From positions 1 through 64,000 of the forward strand of contig JBMSYN010000006.1 of NCBI GenBank assembly GCA_049426725.1: DNA of 64,000 nt, written 5' to 3'. Made by a program: the position numbers and the translations under genes. Source of the DNA: UBA961 sp049426725 (GTDB taxonomy: Bacteria; Bacteroidota; Ignavibacteria; Kapaibacteriales; UBA961). Shown here in pieces: positions 35,681 to 44,711 of the stretch. The notes below the pieces were generated by a model. The model was not told where the DNA came from. It saw only the letters and a program-made list of their open reading frames with translations, and made no database searches. Numbering within the stretch: position 1 is the first letter of the stretch; the number at the start of each line of letters is the position of its first letter.

Positions 35681-36407
35681 GTATTACAAACCATCCATAT
35701 TTGAAGGATATCCCATTTTTGCCGGGATGAGCATGCGTGGAAATCCCTTGTCATTCCCACCCAATGGATTTTCATTTAGGCAATTGGCGAGCATAAACGA
35801 TGGAGATTTTGCGAAGCATCGTGAAGCTCTAGAACACATAGTGGGAAGCGGAATTGGAAAAACCATCATTTCCCCGAATCAAGCGCATGGTTCAGACATA
35901 TTATCGGCAGAAGATGCATGTAACAAGGAAGCAGATGGATTGTTTACGAAAAATCATTCTTTGACAATCACCATCTCATTGGCAGATTGCGGTGGAATCA
36001 TGATGTATGATCCAATAAATCACGTAATCATTGCGCTACATGCGGGATGGCGTGGGGTTAAGAAAGGAATACCGGAAAGAGGGATTGAAACATTGAATAA
36101 GACCTATGGAACACATCCACAGGATCTGCTGATTTGGCTTACTCCATGCGCAGGTATTGCATCCTATGAAGTAGGTGCCGAATTCAAGTCGTATTTTCCG
36201 GAACATGTCAAAGAATTATCAGAAAACAAGTATCATCTTGATCTCCAGGGAGCCATAAAGGATGCTTTGATAAAGAATGGAGCAAGAATACAGAATATTG
36301 AAGCTACCAATATCTGTACGATTTCTGACACTACATTCCATTCCTATAGGAGAGATGGCGATATGGGGCGTAATGTGGGATTCATGACAATAATGAGGGA
36401 AAAATGA
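35673..36407 (+). CDS. pgeF: PgeF/YfiH-family laccase-domain protein
   Basis: A 244-residue multicopper-oxidase-like (YfiH, YlmD) protein. Signatures are NQAHGSDI, KEADGLFT, LADCGGIMMYDP, HAGWRG and the closing FHSYRRDGDMGRN. Homologs act as purine nucleoside phosphorylases/deaminases, and E. coli PgeF edits misincorporated L-Ser in peptidoglycan stems. It overlaps queG and ends the run that began at glmM. A 112-base gap with a good promoter follows. Confidence 0.9.
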   Translation: MIEYYKPSIFEGYPIFAGMSMRGNPLSFPPNGFSFRQLASINDGDFAKHREALEHIVGSGIGKTIISPNQAHGSDILSAEDACNKEADGLFTKNHSLTITISLADCGGIMMYDPINHVIIALHAGWRGVKKGIPERGIETLNKTYGTHPQDLLIWLTPCAGIASYEVGAEFKSYFPEHVKELSENKYHLDLQGAIKDALIKNGARIQNIEATNICTISDTTFHSYRRDGDMGRNVGFMTIMREK

Positions 36408-36456
36408 GTCGATTGTCTAATTAAGAATGAGTCTTTCAAAAATTCATAAAATGACC

Positions 36457-36486
36457 TTTGATATAGCGTAGATATTCGTATTTTTG
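36457..36486 (+). promoter_or_regulatory. Bacteroidota-type promoter for the TPR-barrel-SPOR-TonB locus
   Basis: TTTG at 36457-36460, an 18-base spacer, then TATTTTTG at 36479-36486. Both elements match the Bacteroidota consensus exactly. Transcription would begin near 36494, about 26 bases before the ATG at 36520. Confidence 0.65.
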
Positions 36487-36519
36487 AAATGCAGCATCTT
36501 TCCACCCTATAAAATTACT

Positions 36520-39500
36520 ATGAAGCAGTGGTTTTCCGCGGCCTTATGCGTATTGTGTACCACAATCATGCATGGTCAATTGATGAATCCCGGCATCCTT
36601 TATGGGACAAAGGATCTCCGAGAAATAGCCAAACTTGTCGATGACGGTTTATTGGCAATGGGGAGAGTACAACTTGCTTCATCTTTGTCTCTTTTGGAGA
36701 CAAGTGCTACAGGAGATGAAGCTCGAATTCTGCATTCACTCATCAAGCGACAGTCTCAAGATTATCGATATGCCGATAAACAATTGCAAGAATTCATAGA
36801 GCAGCGTCCCAATTCACCTTTTATACCAATTGCATGGCTTGAGCGTGGGTATATAGCTTATCATATCACAGATCTTCCCAAAGCAGTTGAATATTTTACA
36901 ACCATATCCGAATTGACTCGCGAGTTAGCTAGCAATGATTCATTGTTTGCTCATTATCGAGCAATGGCATTGTTTTGGAAAGGTGCATCAGAAGCAAGAC
37001 TTGGTAATCCTGATGTTGCTTTGTCAACCCTCAAAGAACTACAAGAACAATTTCCATCGCATCAACTTGCCGACGATGCTTTATATATGAGGGCACAGTT
37101 AAAAGAGCGTTCAGGAGCCGAACAGGAAGCAGTTGTTTTATATGGGGAATTATTGCGAACATATTCCATGCGAAACATGGCATTGAGTTCTGCAATAAGA
37201 GCAGCCAATATCAAATTGGGAATGCGTGAACCAAATGCATCCATCGCATATATTGATCAGGCAAAGGCAATCCTTGATAAACTACAATCAGAAGATTCCA
37301 GCATAAGTAAGCCGGAAGATCAATCGTTTTCTGAAAATTCAAGTGAAGATATTGCTTTCATCAGGGCTCAATCATTGGTTTTGGCAGGGCAGAGCAATGC
37401 AGGATTAACAGCATTTGAATCATTCATGATTTCATATCCTGAGTCAACATTGTTTATGCATGCAAAAATGTCGGCAGGTTTTGCTGCATATAATTTGGAA
37501 GAATATTCCAAATCAGAATCCTATTATCAATATGTCATAGATTCAGCAAATGAAGAGCAAGCATTGTTGAAGTCAGGTGCGCTATTATATCATGCTCTCA
37601 TCATGAAAGAAAAAGGGGAGAGAAATGTAGCGAAAAAGGAATTCTCAGCTTTGTCAATGCAGACCGGATATCCATTTCTTGCGCAAGCACTATTGGAATA
37701 TGGGCAATTGGCTTATGAAGACAATGAGCTTGAAACGGCACGGAAGACATTCGAGCGGGCCGTACGTGAGACTCAAGAAAAGACATTATTGGTGAAGATT
37801 CACTTGCTTTTGGGAAGTGTATATCAAGATCAAGAGCAATTTGGAAAGTCTGCTAGAGAATATGCATCAGCGGAACGAATTGCGATGGTGATGACAAAGA
37901 GAGAATTAGAAAATAAAGACATCATTCTTGCTGAGGTAAGATTGAAACAAGGAATATCTTTGCATCAAAATGAGCAATATCGAGATGCAATTATTGAATT
38001 GTCGACATTCCTTGGCGAGCATCCAAAAGATTCCAGAAAAGATGAAGCATTGTTTTGGTTAGCCGAGTCATATTACAGAACGGATTTACTCAAAAATGCC
38101 GAAGAATTTTACAAGCAACTCATTAGTGATTTTCCTTTGAGTAATCGCAGAGAAGAGAGTTTTTACGGGATTGCTTGGTCGCAATTTAGGAGAAGAGAAT
38201 TTTCACAGAGTTCGCAATCTTTTTCAAAGCTTGTGAAAGAATTTCCCAAAACAAGATTTGCAACAGATGCTTTGGCAAGAAAGGGTGATGGCCATTATGT
38301 ATTGAAACAATACAGAGAAGCTGCTCAGGCATATAAAGCTGCAATGAATGAAGGACCTCGTTCGGAAGAGGGACAGTATTCAGCATATCAGTATGGTCAG
38401 GCATTGTATAGAATAGACGATTTTGATGGAGCAATCAAAGCATTTAGAACATTTGCACGATCATATCCGCAATCTCCACTATCAGCATCGGCTTTATACT
38501 CAGTTGGTTGGACATTATTTCAACAAAGAAGATATTCAGAAGCAATTGATGAATTACAATCTTTGCTTGTCAATTATCCATCCACCCAACTCGCCGCAAG
38601 AGCACATTATACTATTGCCGATGCATATTACAACATGGAACGATATGATGAAGCTATCTCATCATATACCATTGTCAAAAATCAATATTCATCATCACCA
38701 TTGGCAGGGGAAGCTGTAAAGAGCATTCAATATTGTCTGGAATTTTTGGGTAGAATTGATGAAGCAAAAGTTATTGTTGATGATTTCATCACAAAAAATC
38801 CTGAATCAGACATTGCCAAAGATTTGCTTATGAGTCGTGGTTTGAGTTTATACAATGGGAAAAATTATTCCGGCGCAATTGCTGAGTACGAGGCTTTTCT
38901 CAGATCCAATACTGATATGGAGCGTAATTCAGAAGCATTGTTTTATTTGGGTAAGAGTTTTGCAAGCCTTGGTGAGCCGGCTAAAGCTGAACAGTCCTTT
39001 AGAGACGTTTTCAAAAAATATGCAAAGAGTGAATATGCTCCTTTGGCATTATTAGAAATTGGGCTCATGAAAGTAAATGAGCAGCGTCTAAAAGAGGCTG
39101 ACTCGGCATTTGGAATGGTCATGGCTGAATTCCCGGAAAACTCTGCATCCGCGCAAGCCGGATTTGAGCGTGCACAGATTGCTTCAACTTTGGGTGATTC
39201 TTTGACGGCATTGCGATATTATGCCTCTACAGCCGACACATATTCCAATACAGAATATGGAGATCAATCCAGATACAGAATTGCAATGTATTATCGTTCA
39301 CGTTTGATGTATGATAGTGCTTTGGTTCATTTCAAGCCGCTTGCAAAACGCATTGATAATCCTACTGCTGCAGCAGAAGCACAGTATAGAATTGGTGAAT
39401 TGTGGATGAAGCAAAAAGAATATGACAATGCCATCATTGCATTTCTAGCTGTTCGTGAACAGTTTAGCTCTATAGAAGACTGGTTCTCACTGTCGCTGCT

Positions 39501-39645
39501 TGGTCTTGGTGATTGTTATGAGAACATAAAGAATTATGATGCAGCAAGAGAAGTGTTTCAAACATTGTCAACGCTGCGTCCTGAAGATGATTTTGGCAAA
39601 TCAGCCGCAGCAAGATTGAAGAGAATTCCAAAGGCAAAGCCATGA
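36520..39645 (+). CDS. Large secreted TPR protein
   Basis: A 1041-residue protein with a signal peptide (MKQWFSAALCVLCTTIMHGQ) and almost nothing but TPR-like helical repeats. Many carry the outer-membrane/BamD-YbgF style pattern of aromatic and small residues (for example DEALFWLAESYYRTDLLKNA and ALYSVGWTLFQQRRYSEAID). It should form a long superhelix in the periplasm. ATG 36520 is chosen over an in-frame TTG at 36484, which lies within the promoter. It overlaps the barrel gene start by ATGA, so the two are translationally coupled, suggesting the TPR superhelix serves the barrel or its cargo. Confidence 0.88.
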   Translation: MKQWFSAALCVLCTTIMHGQLMNPGILYGTKDLREIAKLVDDGLLAMGRVQLASSLSLLETSATGDEARILHSLIKRQSQDYRYADKQLQEFIEQRPNSPFIPIAWLERGYIAYHITDLPKAVEYFTTISELTRELASNDSLFAHYRAMALFWKGASEARLGNPDVALSTLKELQEQFPSHQLADDALYMRAQLKERSGAEQEAVVLYGELLRTYSMRNMALSSAIRAANIKLGMREPNASIAYIDQAKAILDKLQSEDSSISKPEDQSFSENSSEDIAFIRAQSLVLAGQSNAGLTAFESFMISYPESTLFMHAKMSAGFAAYNLEEYSKSESYYQYVIDSANEEQALLKSGALLYHALIMKEKGERNVAKKEFSALSMQTGYPFLAQALLEYGQLAYEDNELETARKTFERAVRETQEKTLLVKIHLLLGSVYQDQEQFGKSAREYASAERIAMVMTKRELENKDIILAEVRLKQGISLHQNEQYRDAIIELSTFLGEHPKDSRKDEALFWLAESYYRTDLLKNAEEFYKQLISDFPLSNRREESFYGIAWSQFRRREFSQSSQSFSKLVKEFPKTRFATDALARKGDGHYVLKQYREAAQAYKAAMNEGPRSEEGQYSAYQYGQALYRIDDFDGAIKAFRTFARSYPQSPLSASALYSVGWTLFQQRRYSEAIDELQSLLVNYPSTQLAARAHYTIADAYYNMERYDEAISSYTIVKNQYSSSPLAGEAVKSIQYCLEFLGRIDEAKVIVDDFITKNPESDIAKDLLMSRGLSLYNGKNYSGAIAEYEAFLRSNTDMERNSEALFYLGKSFASLGEPAKAEQSFRDVFKKYAKSEYAPLALLEIGLMKVNEQRLKEADSAFGMVMAEFPENSASAQAGFERAQIASTLGDSLTALRYYASTADTYSNTEYGDQSRYRIAMYYRSRLMYDSALVHFKPLAKRIDNPTAAAEAQYRIGELWMKQKEYDNAIIAFLAVREQFSSIEDWFSLSLLGLGDCYENIKNYDAAREVFQTLSTLRPEDDFGKSAAARLKRIPKAKP

Positions 39646-41249
39646 TGGTGAAGTGCATCATATTTTTACTCATGTCCGGAATTGTATTCGCACAAGACAA
39701 TAAGAATAATGCAGATCAACAATTGGATTTGCAAGAATTTGTCATTACCGGTAAAACGAATGCAGACATAAAAGGCGGTTTGAAAATGAAGCCGTCCAAA
39801 CCGGGTATGCTCACAAAGGCAGAATTGGATTCAATCAATACCGATGTAAAAATACCTGTCCCATTATTGCCATCGGTACCACTTCCATCCAGCGCATTAA
39901 AACCATATTCCGTAAAAGGGTATGCCATTGGAGAATTTGGAATTTTTGTCACACCAAAGCTAAATGCCGGATATTCTTTGTCAACCGGAGGATATGCGAT
40001 TGATATTTTTGGAAATCTTGAGAGCAGTTCCGGGCATCTTGATAATGCCAATTATACAAAAGCAGGTATTACTGTTCAAGCAAGTTATGATGCTCCCAAG
40101 AAGTTTGTCTTTTTTGGTGGAAGCCGAACAGAATCAGGTTTATCATATTCATCTTCATCATTTCAGCTCTTTGGTGTCGACAAACAAAATATTGTCGAGA
40201 GAACCATTGATGATCTTGGTGCACGAGTTGACGTAAAAGGAAGCATTAGTGACTATACATATGCAATGGGCGTTCAATGGCAATCATTGCAACTTTCAAC
40301 TGATACCATTTCCTTTTCAGATTCTCGAATCAAAGGATATGCTGACCTCATGGCACCGATTCTTGGGCTCCCCATTACTACAAGTTTAATGGTTGATTTG
40401 CATTCTTATGGAGACACCTCTTCATATAATTTCATAGAAGCTGGTGCATCAACAGCTTGGAATAACGGAGATTTTACAATACGCGGGAAAATGGGTTTGC
40501 AATCTGCCATGAATTCAGATGGCGTGCAAATGGGTGCAATAGCCCTAACAAGTGATGTAGATTATCGCATTTCCTCGGATTTTACAGCATATTTGAATCT
40601 ACAAACCGGTTTGAATAATGCATCGCTTTCACAAATGCTTGCAATGAATCCTTATGTGTCGAATTTACCTTTGATTTCATTCAGAAGAGATGACATCTCA
40701 ATTGCCCCAATGTTGCAATGGCATCCAACCATAGATCTTTCCACTTCAATGAGATTGTCATATCGCTCATCTTCCAATATTCCAATCATGGTTCCAAATT
40801 CATTGGAAATTGGGGATTTTGCAGGTTTTGACATTGCATATATTTCAGGATCATTGATTGATGCCCGTCTTGAAACACAATGGAAAGTAGCAAATCATGG
40901 GGTTTTGAGTGGATATGCTTTATTTACCCATTCCATGCAAGCAGACAGTAATCTTGCTATACCAATGATTGCTCCTTTGACAATAGGACTGCGATATGAA
41001 CGTATGGTAACAAGTTCATTGCAATCAATCATTTCGATAGAACATATAGGTGCAAGAACTGTAGATAGAGCGGGAAAGACGGAAATCCCATCGTATATCA
41101 TGGCAAATGCGCGATTTAATCTTCAAATCCAAAAGGATTTCGAAGCTTATCTTCGTATTGATAATATCCTCAATGCTTCTGTGTATCTTTGGAATAGATT
41201 CCGTGAGCGGGGAACATTTGTGGCACTTGGTGCAAGATATCTTTTTTAA
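39642..41249 (+). CDS. Outer-membrane beta-barrel with TonB-box-like N-terminus and no visible plug
   Basis: A 535-residue outer-membrane protein. After a signal peptide (to IVFAQ) comes LDLQEFVITGK, which resembles the TonB box and plug start of TonB-dependent receptors (LEEVVVTG). A roughly 65-residue Pro/Lys/Ser-rich stretch follows instead of a plug domain, and the rest is alternating beta strands with a receptor-like end (AYLRIDNILNASVYLWNRF ... GARYLF). The last strand ends in Phe, as barrels do. A TonB protein is encoded two genes downstream. Substrate and the meaning of the missing plug are unknown. Confidence 0.8.
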   Translation: MMVKCIIFLLMSGIVFAQDNKNNADQQLDLQEFVITGKTNADIKGGLKMKPSKPGMLTKAELDSINTDVKIPVPLLPSVPLPSSALKPYSVKGYAIGEFGIFVTPKLNAGYSLSTGGYAIDIFGNLESSSGHLDNANYTKAGITVQASYDAPKKFVFFGGSRTESGLSYSSSSFQLFGVDKQNIVERTIDDLGARVDVKGSISDYTYAMGVQWQSLQLSTDTISFSDSRIKGYADLMAPILGLPITTSLMVDLHSYGDTSSYNFIEAGASTAWNNGDFTIRGKMGLQSAMNSDGVQMGAIALTSDVDYRISSDFTAYLNLQTGLNNASLSQMLAMNPYVSNLPLISFRRDDISIAPMLQWHPTIDLSTSMRLSYRSSSNIPIMVPNSLEIGDFAGFDIAYISGSLIDARLETQWKVANHGVLSGYALFTHSMQADSNLAIPMIAPLTIGLRYERMVTSSLQSIISIEHIGARTVDRAGKTEIPSYIMANARFNLQIQKDFEAYLRIDNILNASVYLWNRFRERGTFVALGARYLF

Positions 41250-41265
41250 TGAGGAACATTGCAGT

Positions 41266-42369
41266 ATGAGTAATCAACAGCAACCACAAGATGAATTTGG
41301 AGGATTTGGAGAATCCGATAATCAAACATTTAAGCAGGGAAAAGCACAGCAATCTGCTTTTAATGATCATTCAGAACAATCTTCACAATCTGATGTAAAG
41401 AGCGGAGCGGGGTTTATTTCTTATGTGCAACCGGATGCACCAGCAGAGGATGAATCAAAATCATCTCGAAAAATAGCCTTGATTGCTGTATTGACTCTAT
41501 CAGTACTTGCTTTGCTTTGGTTTATTCTCCCAAGTGGTAAGAAACAAAGTAATGAAGAGATAAGCCAGGTATCTGATACGATTGCGGAGGTTCGAGAAGC
41601 TACAGAAAAAGACAGACTCATCATTGATGAAACTCGAGCACAGGATTCACTTGCCAGAGTGCAAGATTATCTTGCAAGAATGCAACTTGCTCAAGGAAAG
41701 AACATCGGAAACAATGAGCGCAATAATGAAATCATGAATGATGAAATCGAAGAAGATAAAGGAGAGCAGAAAAAAGAAGAAGTTCCAGTTATGGAGAAAG
41801 CGCCGGTCAAAAAAGTTGCTCCTCCGGATCCTGTTCCTGCAAAGTCATATCCAGAGTATAATGACAATCCTCAGGCACAACAAGCTCCGTCCGTACAAAA
41901 AGATCAACCAAAGCCGGCTCCTAAAGTTGCAGAGCAACCAAAACCAAAGCCGGCTCCCAAAGTTCAATTGCCGCCCAAGGTTGCTGTAGTCAAAAAAGAT
42001 CAAGTTCGTCCCAAGCAGAATGTTCAAATTCCAAAGCCGAAATCGAAAGAACAACAGCAAGTTATCAAAGAAACATTTATTGAAGAAAAGCCCAAAGAAA
42101 AAAACAATGTCTTAAAAAAAGCTCAAGCAAAATCAACCGGTGCTGAATATTCCGTGCAAGTCATGGCTAGTATTTCAAAAGATGAAGCCAATGCAGCATT
42201 GAGAAGATTACAGTCAAAAGGAGTGTCTTTTGCAACTTTGTCTAAAAGATCGCTCAAAGGAAAAACATGGTATCGTGTCCGATTTGGTGGTTTTTCAGAA
42301 AGAGATCAAGCGGAGAGTGCTGCAAGAAAAGCCGGATATTCCAATGCTTGGGTAGAAAGAGTGAAGTGA
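41266..42369 (+). CDS. Membrane protein with C-terminal SPOR domain
   Basis: A 367-residue bitopic protein. About 60 cytoplasmic residues rich in Gln, Ser and Asp lead to one membrane helix (IALIAVLTLSVLALLWFIL). Next are a charged, partly helical segment, a long Lys/Pro/Gln-rich periplasmic linker with repeated KPAPKV-like units, and a SPOR domain (last 75 residues, EYSVQVMASISKDEANAALR to AGYSNAWVERVK). SPOR domains bind glycan strands lacking stem peptides, often at the division site. ATG 41266 has GAGGAA upstream. It lies between the barrel gene and tonB. Confidence 0.88.
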   Translation: MSNQQQPQDEFGGFGESDNQTFKQGKAQQSAFNDHSEQSSQSDVKSGAGFISYVQPDAPAEDESKSSRKIALIAVLTLSVLALLWFILPSGKKQSNEEISQVSDTIAEVREATEKDRLIIDETRAQDSLARVQDYLARMQLAQGKNIGNNERNNEIMNDEIEEDKGEQKKEEVPVMEKAPVKKVAPPDPVPAKSYPEYNDNPQAQQAPSVQKDQPKPAPKVAEQPKPKPAPKVQLPPKVAVVKKDQVRPKQNVQIPKPKSKEQQQVIKETFIEEKPKEKNNVLKKAQAKSTGAEYSVQVMASISKDEANAALRRLQSKGVSFATLSKRSLKGKTWYRVRFGGFSERDQAESAARKAGYSNAWVERVK

Positions 42370-42376
42370 GAATGTC

Positions 42377-43135
42377 ATGCATTTGAGAGAACGATATAAT
42401 GAAACCCAGTTCACCTATAGTTTTCAGGTGTTATGGGATCGTTATGCAGCTCGTGGTTTTGCAATTGCATTTCTGATCATGATAGTATTGCTCATTTGGT
42501 TTTCATTTACATCAATTACAATTGAACCATTTAAGCAGGAAGTCAATTATCAACCCATTGTTTTATTGAATTTCGGCGAAGGGGATGGTACAGGAAAGAG
42601 CAAAGGAAATCTTTCCAAAGAAGGGGATGCATCCAAAGGTGCTAAACCTGAGAATCCATTGCAGGATGCAGGAAAAACTGCTTCAAGTTCATCGGCAAAT
42701 GATCCACTATCAACCTCGAATTTGACTGCAAAACAAGATGTTTCTGAAAGCAATAAAACAGACAAAGATTCTACCAAAGGAAAAGGCACATCCATTGGAG
42801 CCGGTCAAGGTTCAGGGACTGGTTTGGGAAATAAAGGCGATGGACCCGGAAAGGGAATGGGTTTGGGTGACATAGAATGGGGAGGAGGCGGAAATCGAAC
42901 TGTTTTGAATAAGGTCTTGCCTCCAAGTCCAGATGCATTAACAAAATTAGTTTCCATAAAGATCAGATTCACCGTAAATCCCGATGGAACAGTAGGTGAT
43001 ATGCGTCCAATGACCAAGGGTGATCCAGCTCTTGAAGGACTTTCCATGAAAACACTGAAAAAATGGAAATTTAATCGCTTGGATGCAGATATTCAGATGA
43101 CTGGTACAATCACATTCACCTTCAAACCAAGTTAA
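42377..43135 (+). CDS. tonB: TonB-family energy transducer
   Basis: A 252-residue protein with one N-terminal membrane helix (IAFLIMIVLLIWFSF). A Gly/Ser/Lys-rich linker (GKGTSIGAGQGSGTGLG and similar) follows instead of the usual Pro-Lys stretch. The C-terminal TonB domain (about 175-252) has VSIKIRFTVNPDGTVGDMRP, LEGLSMKTLKKWKFNRL and a closing beta strand. TonB passes proton-motive energy from ExbB/ExbD to outer-membrane receptors. ExbB and ExbD are not in this window. It starts seven bases after the SPOR gene. Confidence 0.85.
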   Translation: MHLRERYNETQFTYSFQVLWDRYAARGFAIAFLIMIVLLIWFSFTSITIEPFKQEVNYQPIVLLNFGEGDGTGKSKGNLSKEGDASKGAKPENPLQDAGKTASSSSANDPLSTSNLTAKQDVSESNKTDKDSTKGKGTSIGAGQGSGTGLGNKGDGPGKGMGLGDIEWGGGGNRTVLNKVLPPSPDALTKLVSIKIRFTVNPDGTVGDMRPMTKGDPALEGLSMKTLKKWKFNRLDADIQMTGTITFTFKPS

Positions 43136-43145
43136 TCCTCAAATC

Positions 43146-43331
43146 ATGCCTTCTTTTGACCTCATAGTCCAACTTTTTGAACAATTACCCATTTTCATCC
43201 TCATATTGATTGGGATAATTGTCCTCTTAATTGTGCTAAAAGTGGCACGTAGTTTCATTAAATTTGCACTATCTGTATGCGCACTCGTGATTTTGGCGCT
43301 TGTCATTTTGAAACTTCTGAATCAACCCTGA
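43146..43331 (+). CDS. 61-residue double-helix membrane protein
   Basis: A very small protein with two predicted membrane helices (about 15-34 and 39-57) separated by a short KVARSF loop. It is 10 bases after tonB and one base before ugd, so it is almost certainly cotranscribed. Tight spacing and consistent hydrophobicity support it being real. I recognise no family, and function is unknown. Confidence 0.65.
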   Translation: MPSFDLIVQLFEQLPIFILILIGIIVLLIVLKVARSFIKFALSVCALVILALVILKLLNQP

Positions 43332-43332
43332 T

Positions 43333-44673
43333 ATGTCACAAACGATTGGAATTATTGGAACAGGATATGTTGGTCTTGTTACCGGCACCTGTTTCGCTGA
43401 AAGTGGTAATAATGTTCTATGCATTGATGTCGATCAACAAAAAGTAGAAACTCTCCTAAAGGGGAAGATGCCAATTTACGAACCGGGTCTGGAGCATCTT
43501 CTTGAGAGAAATATCGGGAATGGTCGTTTAAAATTCTCAACAGATTTGGAACTTGCCGTAAAACAATGTGGCATTTTGTTTTTGTGCTTGCCCACACCCC
43601 CCGGCGAAGATGGTTCGGCTGATTTGAATTATGTCATGGATGCAGCCAAGCATATAGCCGAGATCATAAAAAAAGAACATATCACAGAACTCCGCATACT
43701 TGTTAATAAAAGTACTGTTCCGGTTGGAACCGCAGACAAAGTTCGTTCCATTTGTAGAAATGTTGCTCCTGATTATGATATTGAAGTTGTAAGCAATCCC
43801 GAGTTTTTGCGAGAGGGATTCGCGGTTGAAGACTTCATGAAACCCGATCGTGTTGTTGTTGGAACATCAAATCCCAAAGCAGAACATGTTATGCGTGATT
43901 TGTATGAACCATTTCTACGAAGTGGAAATCCAATTTATGTGATGGATGAAAAAAGCGCGGAAATCACAAAATATGCTGCCAATTGTTTTTTGGCAATGAG
44001 AATATCATTCATGAATGAGCTTTCTGCGTATTGTGAAACAATCGGTGCTGACATTGAAAATGTTCGTATTGGCATAGGATCGGATTCAAGAATAGGAAAA
44101 CGATTTTTATTTGCCGGAATTGGATATGGTGGAAGTTGTTTCCCAAAAGATGTCAAAGCGCTTATTCATTCAACTGATGCTGTAGGTACACCCCTTGGTA
44201 TCATTCATGCAGTTGAAGAAGCGAATGCTAGACAGATTCATCGTTTTGTTGAAAAAGTTCTTCATCGCATTCCAAATATTGAAGGAGCCCATATTGCATT
44301 GTGGGGTCTTTCCTTTAAACCAAATACTGATGATGTAAGAGAAGCCCCTGCATATACCATCATAGACAGACTTTTGGAAAAAGGTGCTCGCATCTCAACT
44401 TACGACCCTGAAGCAATGCCAAACACAAAAGAAATTTATGGAGATGCAATTCATTTTGCTCAATCTGCTTATGATACACTACAAGATGCAGATGCTTTGA
44501 TTATTGCTACTGAGTGGAATGAGTTTAGAAAACCTGATTTTTCTGTATTGCGTAAGCTAATGAAGAATCAATTGATTTTTGATGGACGTAATTTGTTTGA
44601 TCCAGAAGTCATCGCAACAGAAGGATTCGAATATCATAGCATTGGTAGGCTTGCAACAGGTTTGCATACATAG
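43333..44673 (+). CDS. ugd: UDP-glucose 6-dehydrogenase
   Basis: A 446-residue enzyme that oxidises UDP-glucose to UDP-glucuronate, a precursor for capsular or LPS sugars. Seen: the NAD-binding GTGYVGLVTGTCFAESG, LPTPPGEDGSADL, and NPEFLREG. The catalytic Cys269 is in GYGGSCFPKD, and the C-terminal UDP-binding domain contains GLSFKPNTDDVREAP. Length and motif order match the family. UDP-mannose dehydrogenase activity is possible but less likely. A GT2 glycosyltransferase follows after 38 bases. Confidence 0.94.
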   Translation: MSQTIGIIGTGYVGLVTGTCFAESGNNVLCIDVDQQKVETLLKGKMPIYEPGLEHLLERNIGNGRLKFSTDLELAVKQCGILFLCLPTPPGEDGSADLNYVMDAAKHIAEIIKKEHITELRILVNKSTVPVGTADKVRSICRNVAPDYDIEVVSNPEFLREGFAVEDFMKPDRVVVGTSNPKAEHVMRDLYEPFLRSGNPIYVMDEKSAEITKYAANCFLAMRISFMNELSAYCETIGADIENVRIGIGSDSRIGKRFLFAGIGYGGSCFPKDVKALIHSTDAVGTPLGIIHAVEEANARQIHRFVEKVLHRIPNIEGAHIALWGLSFKPNTDDVREAPAYTIIDRLLEKGARISTYDPEAMPNTKEIYGDAIHFAQSAYDTLQDADALIIATEWNEFRKPDFSVLRKLMKNQLIFDGRNLFDPEVIATEGFEYHSIGRLATGLHT

Positions 44674-44711
44674 TTTTTTCTTTTACCGGCCTTCAATTTT
44701 TGAGTGATCGT

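Noticed and set aside
41860..42060. Lys/Pro-rich repeats in the SPOR gene as a DNA repeat
   Set aside because: They are short degenerate protein repeats (KPAPKV-like) of a periplasmic linker, as is usual for SPOR and TonB proteins.
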